Positions 44,288 to 51,067 of a stretch of DNA of 53,200 bases are shown in pieces. The notes beneath the pieces are model-generated. The model was not told the origin of the DNA. It searched no databases and saw nothing but the letters and a program-made list of their open reading frames with translations. The DNA lies in NCBI GenBank assembly GCA_029777335.1, contig JAKOSN010000030.1, positions 1 to 53,200 of the forward strand, read 5' to 3'. The stretch is from Planctomycetota bacterium (GTDB taxonomy: Bacteria > Planctomycetota > Planctomycetia > Gemmatales > Gemmataceae). The translations under genes and the position numbers were made by a program. Each line of letters starts with the position of its first letter. Position 1 is the stretch's first letter.

Positions 44288-45031
44288 ATGGGATGGATTT
44301 CTGAACAATTTAACATGTATCGGGACCTCGGGCTGGATGGCTACCTGGGCCACTGGGCTGGCCTCGTGGGCGTGGTGTGGATGTACCTGCTCCTGTTCGC
44401 AGTGATTTTCTGCGAAACCGGCCTGGTCGTGACCCCCTTCCTCCCGGGCGACTCCCTTCTTTTTGCCATCGGGGCGCTGATCGCCAGTGGAAAGACCGAG
44501 ATGACACTCCCGATCGCGCTCCTGCTGTTGATCGTCGCCGCTGTGGGCGGAGACGCGTTGAACTACAGCATTGGCCTGGCTCTGGGGCCCAGGGTCTTTC
44601 GCTGGGAAAACTCCTGGTTGCTCAACAAAAAGCATCTGCTCCGCACCCAGGAGTTTTACCTGGAGCACGGCGGAAAGACGATCTTTCTGGCGCGCTTTAT
44701 TCCCATCATCCGCACCTTTGCCCCGTTTGTGGCGGGGATTGGCCGCATGCCTTATCGACGCTTTTCCGTCTTCAATGTCACCGGGGGGATCACCTGGGTT
44801 TCCATCTGCTTGATCGCCGGCTACTTCTTCGGCAACATGACGTGGGTGAAAGCCCATTTCGAGGCGGTCGTGGTGGTGATCATCCTGATCTCGGTATTGC
44901 CGCTCGTGATCGAGTGGATTCTCTCCCGCCGACGCGCTGCCCGGCTTCGCGACCAACAACCGCTCCTCACTGCTCTGGCAGAAAGCAGCGGCCCCGCCCG
45001 TCCGGATGGCCAGCCCGAGAAACCGCGCTAA
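44288..45031 (+). CDS. DedA-family membrane protein
   Basis: 247 residues. The ATG at 44288 has GGAGCACG upstream. Family landmarks are present in order: FCETGLVVTPFLPGDSLLF, GDALNYSIGLALG, and the conserved arginine-rich loop FLARFIPIIRTFAPFVAGIG, followed by FNVTGGITWV. There are about five or six membrane segments. DedA proteins are inner-membrane transporters or scramblases linked to envelope integrity and proton motive force; recent work ties the family to undecaprenyl phosphate and phospholipid flipping. It is followed after 36 nt by a permease gene in the same orientation, in the likely operon that continues toward the pyrophosphatase. Confidence 0.93.
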   Translation: MGWISEQFNMYRDLGLDGYLGHWAGLVGVVWMYLLLFAVIFCETGLVVTPFLPGDSLLFAIGALIASGKTEMTLPIALLLLIVAAVGGDALNYSIGLALGPRVFRWENSWLLNKKHLLRTQEFYLEHGGKTIFLARFIPIIRTFAPFVAGIGRMPYRRFSVFNVTGGITWVSICLIAGYFFGNMTWVKAHFEAVVVVIILISVLPLVIEWILSRRRAARLRDQQPLLTALAESSGPARPDGQPEKPR

Positions 45032-45067
45032 CGACTGACTTCACCCCAGGAGAGGGATGGGAGCCTG

Positions 45068-46897
45068 ATGTTCTTCAAGCAATTGTTCGCGAAGAAATCG
45101 CTCGAAATGCTCCACGAGGAGATGCAGGGCGAGGACAGGCTCCACCGCGTGCTGGGACCGGTGGGTCTGACAGCGCTGGGAGTTGGGGCCATCATTGGCG
45201 CCGGTATCTTCGTCATCACCGGGCGCGTGGCGGCCAATGATGCCGGACCGGCGGTCCTGGTTTCGTTCGCGGTGGCGGGACTGGCCTGTGCCTTCGCGGC
45301 CTTCTGCTACGCGGAGTTCGCCTCGATGGCTCCGGTCGCCGGTTCGGCCTACACCTACGCCTACGCGACGCTGGGGGAACTCTTTGCCTGGATCATCGGC
45401 TGGGATCTCATTCTCGAATATGCCATGAGTTGTGCCACCGTGGCCGCCTCGTGGTCCAAGTATCTCAACGCATTTCTCAAGAACGTGTTTGGCGTTACCG
45501 TCCCCTATTATCTGTGTCATGATCCGTTCAGCGAACCGGGGGCCTACTTCAACTTACCTGCTGTGCTGATCCTGCTCGTGGTAACCGTGATCCTGGTCAT
45601 CGGGATTCGTGAAAGCGCCGCGTCCAATACCGTGCTGGTTCTGATCAAACTGGGGGTGGTCCTCTTCGTGATCGCCGTGGGCGCGGGGTACGTCGCAGGC
45701 TGGCGCTGGACCGAGGTTTCCGCCGATCGCCGCAAACTTCCCGAACAACGGGTGATCCCTGACCTGGCAAAATCCCATGCCAGGAAAGAGATCGGCAAGG
45801 ACGGCTGGGAACAGCGGGCCAAGCAATTAGCCGTGATGGCCAACGCGCAGTTCCGGATCAACTATGCCGAGCAGCGGCAGGATCCCGAACTCACCCAGTG
45901 GTCAAAGGAACGCTACGCCAGGTTCGTGCCGACCTCCCCGGGCGACAGGGAAGCGGTCAAGGAGATCCTGACGGAGGCAGCCAAGGAAGGGCCGGAGGAG
46001 GCCAGACGCAGCTGGGGCATCCTGGGCAAGATCGGTCTGGATAAATCGCTGAGCGCGGTTGATGACGCCACGCGCAGCAATTTCATGCCCTATGGCTTCT
46101 CGGGATTGATGGTGGGCGCCGCTCTTGTCTTCTTCGCCTTCATAGGCTTCGATTCCATCTCCACCCATTCCGAGGAAGCCAAGCGCCCTCAGCGCGATGT
46201 GCCGATCGGCATTCTCGCCTCGCTGACTCTGTGCACGGTGCTCTACATTGCCGTCGCCGGGGTAATCACGGGGATGGTGGAGTACGAGGACATTGACACC
46301 GATGCGGCCATCGCGACGGCGTTTGAGCAAAAGGCAGCCGCGGTTGCGGAGGAGAATCCGGAGGCCAAGAACACCCAGATTCTGAAGGCGTCCGCCGGGT
46401 TGATCGCCTCCGGAGCGCTGGCGGGGATGACGTCGGTGCTCCTGATCACCTTCCTGAGCCAGGCGCGCATCTTCCTCGCCATGGCCCGGGACGGTCTGTT
46501 GCCCCACGCGATCTTTGGCGCCGTGCATGAGCGGTTTCGCACCCCCCATATCTCGACGATGTTAACGGGAGCGATCATCTGCGTCGTGGCAGCCTTCACC
46601 CCCATCCTTGTCCTCGAAGAGATGGTGAACATCGGGACACTTTTTGCCTTTGTGGTGGTCTGTTCCGCCGTCCTAATTCTGCGTATCAAACGACCTGAAG
46701 TACCCCGCCCCTTCCGCTGTCCGGCGGTGTTCCTTGTGGCTCCGCTGGGGATCGTGATTAACCTTGTGTTGATGCTCTTTCTGGCCTGGGAAACCTGGTT
46801 ACGGCTGGTGGTGTGGTTGATCGTGGGGTTGGTGTTCTACATGGCCTTTGGGAGGCGGTATAGCCGCCTGGCACACTTGTTGCGCCAGAAGGGGTAA
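45068..46897 (+). CDS. APC-family amino acid permease with a large insertion
   Basis: 609 residues. The N-terminus is typical of the cationic amino acid transporter branch: LGPVGLTALGVGAIIGAGIF, then VITGRVA, and YAEFASMAPVAGSAYTYAYA. About twelve membrane helices are expected. Between helices 5 and 6, where family members have a short loop before 'PFMPYGFSGLM', this protein carries about 120 extra, mostly charged and helical residues (about 216-337: DLAKSHARKEIGKDGWEQR; AVKEILTEAAKEGPEEARR). A second small insertion lies near 410-440. The insertion should lie on the extracytoplasmic side if the topology is standard. It probably transports an amino acid. The predicted partner genes are dedA and hppA, 36 nt before and 120 nt after. 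Confidence 0.9.
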   Translation: MFFKQLFAKKSLEMLHEEMQGEDRLHRVLGPVGLTALGVGAIIGAGIFVITGRVAANDAGPAVLVSFAVAGLACAFAAFCYAEFASMAPVAGSAYTYAYATLGELFAWIIGWDLILEYAMSCATVAASWSKYLNAFLKNVFGVTVPYYLCHDPFSEPGAYFNLPAVLILLVVTVILVIGIRESAASNTVLVLIKLGVVLFVIAVGAGYVAGWRWTEVSADRRKLPEQRVIPDLAKSHARKEIGKDGWEQRAKQLAVMANAQFRINYAEQRQDPELTQWSKERYARFVPTSPGDREAVKEILTEAAKEGPEEARRSWGILGKIGLDKSLSAVDDATRSNFMPYGFSGLMVGAALVFFAFIGFDSISTHSEEAKRPQRDVPIGILASLTLCTVLYIAVAGVITGMVEYEDIDTDAAIATAFEQKAAAVAEENPEAKNTQILKASAGLIASGALAGMTSVLLITFLSQARIFLAMARDGLLPHAIFGAVHERFRTPHISTMLTGAIICVVAAFTPILVLEEMVNIGTLFAFVVVCSAVLILRIKRPEVPRPFRCPAVFLVAPLGIVINLVLMLFLAWETWLRLVVWLIVGLVFYMAFGRRYSRLAHLLRQKG

Positions 46898-47017
46898 GTT
46901 CCCCGACTAGCCGTGGGGATATTCGCCCCTATATGATGAACTCTTTCCCCGGTTCGCCCAGGCGCCCCGCTTTAACCGTTTTCAACACGCTGTCTCTCCT
47001 TGGAGTGTAACTCGACC

Positions 47018-49885
47018 ATGGCAGGCAAATTCCGGTCTTTCAGTCAGCGGTGGGCCAGCAACCGCTGGCTCTGGCTGATACTGGCTCTTGGGGTCGTGCT
47101 GTTCGCGGGCACCGAGGTCCGCGCCAGCGAAGCCGACCTGGCGATTCCTGATCTGCACGAGGGGAAATTCCCAACCCTGGGAGGAGTAAGCGCCTGGAAT
47201 GTGCTCTTCTTCGGGGCCCTGGTTATTGGCGGAACCCTTGGCATTAGCCTTTATCTGCGCACGCAAATTCACAAGTTAACCGCCCACAAGTCGATGCTCG
47301 ATGTTGCCGAGATCATCTACCAGACCTGCAAAACCTATCTGATCCAGCAGGGTAAGTTTCTCCTTATGCTTTTCATCCTGATTGCCGGGGCCATCACCTA
47401 TTATCTGGTGGGGTTCGGCCATGAAGAAACGCATGAGTTAACGTACCGCACCATCCAGGAATTGCGCGTCGCCCAGGTAGATGAGGACACCATCAAAGCG
47501 CTCGTTCCCTTGATGCCGGTCCGCGAACAAACCAAGATGATTGTCACCGAGAGCAAAACTCCAGAAGAAAAAGACGCGGCCCTCCGCGCCCTGGATATCA
47601 AGATTGCCGAGGAGAAGGATGGCAAGCACACCAGGAAGCTGGACGAGGCGGCCTTTCTGAAGGCGCTCGAAGGGAAACTCACCAGGGAGCAATGGACCAA
47701 GAATAGCGAGGCGATCAAGAAGATTGCCTTGCCCGCCGTGATCAATCCCGTCATGCAGGTGATTTATGTCCTTCTCTTCGCGGTGGTCGGCATGGCCGGG
47801 TCCTACTGCGTGGCCTGGTATGGCATTCGGGTCAACACCTATGCGAATTGCCGCACGGCGTTTGCGTCGCTCAAGGGCGAGCCGTGGGACGTGGTGAACA
47901 TCCCCTTGCGCGCGGGGATGTCCATCGGCCTGTTCCTGATTTCGCTCGAACTGGTCATGATGGTGATCATTCTGCTCTTTGTGGATCGGCGCATCGTCGG
48001 CATGTGCTTCCTCGGTTTTGCCATTGGCGAATCGCTCGGCGCCTCGGCCCTCCGTATCGCCGGCGGGATCTTCACCAAGATTGCCGACATCGGCTCGGAC
48101 CTGATGAAGATCGTCTTCAAGGTGAAGGAAGACGATCCCCGCAACCCTGGCGTGATCGCCGACTGCACCGGCGACAATGCGGGGGACTCGGTTGGCCCGA
48201 CCGCCGACGGCTTTGAAACCTACGGGGTGACCGGCGTGGCCCTCATCGCCTTTATCACCCTGGCGGTGAATAGTATTGAGATTCAGGCGAAGTTGATTGT
48301 CTGGATCTTTGCCATGCGGTTCCTGATGGACTTCATGTCTGGGGTCTCCTACTTCGTCAACCAGAAGATCTCCGAGAGCCAGTACAAGGGGCTGAAAGAG
48401 TTCGACTTTGAACAACCGTTGACCCGCCTGATCTGGATCGCCTCCCTGCTGTGCATCTCGACCTCGTTCGGGATGAGTTGGCTGCTCATTCGTGATCTCA
48501 AGGTGGGCACGGTGGAATATCCGCACCTGTGGTGGCAACTGGCCACAATCATCAGCTGCGGAACATTGGCAGCGGTGCTCATCCCCGAGTTCACCAAGAT
48601 CTTTACCAGCGCCCACTCCAAACACGTCAACGAGATTGTGACCGCCTCGCGCGAAGGGGGATCCTCGCTGACGATCCTTTCCGGGATCGTGGCAGGCAAC
48701 TTCAGTGCCTTCTGGAAAGGACTGCTGATCGCGGGGCTAATGGCGGGGGCGTACTTTGTGAGCCTCCAGGGGCTGGATCATGTGATGCAGGTTAACCTCG
48801 ATCCCGATACCCCCACCAAGCTGGTCGGGGTCGGCTCGATCTTTGCCTTCGGCCTGGTGGCCTTTGGCTTCCTGTGCATGGGGCCGGTCAACATCGCGGT
48901 CGATAGTTATGGTCCAGTGACCGACAATGCCCAGTCGGTCTTCGAGCTGGCCCAGACCGAGCAGATTCCGGGGATCAAGGAAGAGATTAAACGCGACTTT
49001 GGCTTTGACCCTGACTTCGAGCGCGGTAAGCACTACCTGGAAGCGAACGATTCGGCGGGCAACACCTTCAAGGCGACTGCCAAGCCGGTGCTGATCGGGA
49101 CCGCCGTTGTGGGTGCTACCACCATGATTTTCTCGATCATCCTGCTTCTGGCCAATGCCAAGATGCTGCACCTGAGCCTGACCGACGCCCCGGTGCTCCT
49201 GGGCTTCATCTGTGGCGGAGCGGTCGTCTTCTGGTTCTCGGGAGCCTCAATGCAGGCGGTCACCACGGGCGCCTACCGCGCGGTCGAGTATATCAAGAAG
49301 AACATGACACTCGACAAGACCACCGCTGATATCGAGGATTCAAAGACGGTCGTCCGCATCTGCACCGAATACGCCCAGAAGGGGATGTGGAATATCTTCA
49401 TTGCCTTGATGACGATCACGCTGGCGTTCGCGTTGTTCAACCCGAACTTCTTCGTGGCGTATCTGATTTCGATCGCGGTCTTTGGACTGTTCCAGGCGAT
49501 CTACATGGCCAACGCCGGTGGGGCCTGGGACAATGCCAAGAAGCTGGTGGAAGTGGATCTGAAGGAGAAGAACACCCCGCTGCACGCAGCCACGGTGGTG
49601 GGCGATACCGTGGGGGATCCGTTCAAGGATACCACCTCGGTGGCGCTCAATCCCATCATCAAGTTCTCGACGCTCTTTGGTCTGCTGGCGGTGGAAATCG
49701 CCGTGAGCATGAAGCAGGCAGCGGCCCTCGGCGAAGCGAGTGATTACACCTCCGTGGTGGGGCTCTTGAGTCTCGCCATCGGCCTGGTCTTTGTGTGGCG
49801 CTCGTTCTATGCCATGCGAATTCCCAAGGAACCCGAAGTCGCGGCCCACACGAAAAAGCAGGCGGTCGAGACGGCGGCTCACTAA
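47018..49885 (+). CDS. hppA: Membrane-bound proton-translocating pyrophosphatase, enlarged form
   Basis: 955 residues from the ATG at 47018 (GGAG 12 nt upstream), against about 660-770 in common HppA. A signal-like first helix (about 16-36) is followed by a long non-conserved region, including a ~105-residue charged soluble insert (about 134-238). The catalytic loops are intact: GGIFTKIADIGSD with Asp357/Asp361, EDDPRNPGVIADCTGDNAGD at about 371-390, TADGFETYGV, and a C-terminal GDTVGDPFKDT. The K+-dependence position has Lys685 in GNTFKATAK, which in this family marks K+-independent H+ pumps. It hydrolyses PPi to pump H+ (or Na+). A strong terminator follows. Confidence 0.93.
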   Translation: MAGKFRSFSQRWASNRWLWLILALGVVLFAGTEVRASEADLAIPDLHEGKFPTLGGVSAWNVLFFGALVIGGTLGISLYLRTQIHKLTAHKSMLDVAEIIYQTCKTYLIQQGKFLLMLFILIAGAITYYLVGFGHEETHELTYRTIQELRVAQVDEDTIKALVPLMPVREQTKMIVTESKTPEEKDAALRALDIKIAEEKDGKHTRKLDEAAFLKALEGKLTREQWTKNSEAIKKIALPAVINPVMQVIYVLLFAVVGMAGSYCVAWYGIRVNTYANCRTAFASLKGEPWDVVNIPLRAGMSIGLFLISLELVMMVIILLFVDRRIVGMCFLGFAIGESLGASALRIAGGIFTKIADIGSDLMKIVFKVKEDDPRNPGVIADCTGDNAGDSVGPTADGFETYGVTGVALIAFITLAVNSIEIQAKLIVWIFAMRFLMDFMSGVSYFVNQKISESQYKGLKEFDFEQPLTRLIWIASLLCISTSFGMSWLLIRDLKVGTVEYPHLWWQLATIISCGTLAAVLIPEFTKIFTSAHSKHVNEIVTASREGGSSLTILSGIVAGNFSAFWKGLLIAGLMAGAYFVSLQGLDHVMQVNLDPDTPTKLVGVGSIFAFGLVAFGFLCMGPVNIAVDSYGPVTDNAQSVFELAQTEQIPGIKEEIKRDFGFDPDFERGKHYLEANDSAGNTFKATAKPVLIGTAVVGATTMIFSIILLLANAKMLHLSLTDAPVLLGFICGGAVVFWFSGASMQAVTTGAYRAVEYIKKNMTLDKTTADIEDSKTVVRICTEYAQKGMWNIFIALMTITLAFALFNPNFFVAYLISIAVFGLFQAIYMANAGGAWDNAKKLVEVDLKEKNTPLHAATVVGDTVGDPFKDTTSVALNPIIKFSTLFGLLAVEIAVSMKQAAALGEASDYTSVVGLLSLAIGLVFVWRSFYAMRIPKEPEVAAHTKKQAVETAAH

Positions 49886-49935
49886 GGTGAGACACTCTGT
49901 CCTCTGACCGCAACAAGGAGCGAACAGCTCACGGG

Positions 49936-49968
49936 TGAATGGCGAGGAGAATTTCTCCTCGCCATTCA
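49936..49968. terminator. Bidirectional terminator between hppA and the CBS gene
   Basis: Perfect 15-bp stem TGAATGGCGAGGAGA (49936-49950) with its complement (49954-49968) and a 3-nt ATT loop, in the gap between convergent genes. It starts 50 nt after the hppA stop and ends 29 nt from the CBS stop. Confidence 0.85.
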
Positions 49969-49997
49969 TCATTTGGTGCCCGGCGACTCGAAGCCGG

Positions 49998-50417
49998 TCA
50001 CTTCACCACCATCTCCCTCTTGATCCCCTCTGCCAGGTTGAACAATTCCCGACCGAGCAACCGCAGCAGATCGTCCAGGCTCACCATCCCGACAACGCGA
50101 TCGGTTCGATCAACCACGGGCAGGCGTCGGACCCCACATTCCAGGATGTAGCGTGATGCCGAGAAGACATCGGTGTCCTCGGGGATCGCCAGGACTTTGC
50201 GAGTCATGATCTTGGCAACCGGGGTTTGCAAGGAGGCTCCCTGCGCTCCCACAGCCAGCGCCAGATCGCGATCAGTGAGAATCCCGACCGGGCGCTCCTC
50301 CTGCAGAACCACAACGGCGCCCACATTGTGCTCGTGCATCAGTTTGGCAAGGGTGGCCAGCGAATCCGTGGGTGCGGCCACGATGACAGGCTTGTGACAG
50401 ATTTCGTTGATCTTCAT
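49998..50417 (-). CDS. CBS-domain pair protein
   Basis: 139 residues from the ATG at 50417, with GGAGGATCAG 3 nt upstream. A longer frame to 50468 has no homology. It consists of two CBS motifs only: the first with TLAKLMHEHNVGAVVVLQEE and GILTDRDLALAV, the second with VFSASRYILECGVRRLPVVD and VGMVSLDDLLRLL. Such stand-alone pairs bind adenosine nucleotides (AMP/ATP) and act as cytoplasmic energy sensors. It is convergent with hppA and next to no obvious enzyme partner. Together with the universal stress and PII-like genes it is the third predicted nucleotide sensor in the window. Confidence 0.93.
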   Translation of the reverse strand: MKINEICHKPVIVAAPTDSLATLAKLMHEHNVGAVVVLQEERPVGILTDRDLALAVGAQGASLQTPVAKIMTRKVLAIPEDTDVFSASRYILECGVRRLPVVDRTDRVVGMVSLDDLLRLLGRELFNLAEGIKREMVVK

Positions 50418-50711
50418 GGTCTGATCCTCCAGCGCATTCGGGTGAACACACCCCCGAATGCACGGCAAGGCAGGAGGCGACTCGGCGAGGGGAAACGGGA
50501 AACCCCTCGTCCCTCCCTCTCTTCAAGGAGCAATTGTGATGCCAGGGAGAGTGGATCTCTCAATTTGGCGAAAAGCGAGCCTTCCGGGGAGACCCGGTAG
50601 GGGAGTCGAGGATCCGTGGTGTGCGATTTTGGTTAGAAATTCTCGAATCCGTTCAGACACCCGACGACTCTGAGTGGACCGGGAGATTGTGCAAAGGGAG
50701 GTGGGCGAGCG

Positions 50712-50736
50712 ATTAGCGACTCATCGAGTCGCTAAT
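50712..50736. promoter_or_regulatory. Perfect 11-bp dyad upstream of the giant gene
   Basis: ATTAGCGACTC (50712-50722) pairs with GAGTCGCTAAT (50726-50736) across a 3-nt ATC loop. There is no T-run. It lies 73 nt before the -35 box at 50809, so an operator is as likely as a terminator. Confidence 0.45.
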
Positions 50737-50808
50737 TCCGTTCAGGTGTGAGCTTAACGAATCGAACGGATATTCAAGTAGAGAAAAGAGAAAAAAACGC
50801 TCGCATAC

Positions 50809-50837
50809 TTGACAACTCTCCAGATCAGTGCTCTACT
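50809..50837 (+). promoter_or_regulatory. Candidate sigma-70 promoter for the giant surface protein
   Basis: Perfect TTGACA (50809-50814), a 17-nt spacer and TCTACT (50832-50837, 4 of 6), in an A/T-rich setting. The leader to the ATG at 51068 would be about 225 nt. Confidence 0.5.
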
Positions 50838-51067
50838 TGATGTTCGATTTTTCGATCAAGGCGGTGGTCACGCTCTTCTTCCCAAACCCGTTCGCACCCC
50901 AGGGACTGCGGTCTACCACGGGATGTGCTCAGGGTACGCGCAGGTTGTCCCGTGCCGGCGCAGCGGGGAGGAGCAGGCACGCCTCTAGACGGGTGGGAAT
51001 CATCCACGCACTGCCGCGAGACCCCGGAACAGATGCATCCCGCCCATCCTTCGACAGGAGTTGCACC

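Larger units (their letters stand above)
50418..51067. other. Long intergenic region between CBS gene and giant surface protein gene
   Basis: 650 nt with no supported gene. It contains an 11-bp hairpin (50712-50736) and a promoter candidate (50809-50837), and is A/T-rich around 50755-50860. That is a natural start region for the large gene at 51068, with a leader of about 220 nt. The GC-rich 50500-50700 stretch looks like degenerate coding DNA, but I recognise nothing in it. Confidence 0.45.

Noticed and set aside
47438..48625. 395-residue open frame on the minus strand
   Set aside because: Antisense to hppA, His/Asp/Gly-rich composition typical of a reverse-frame shadow.
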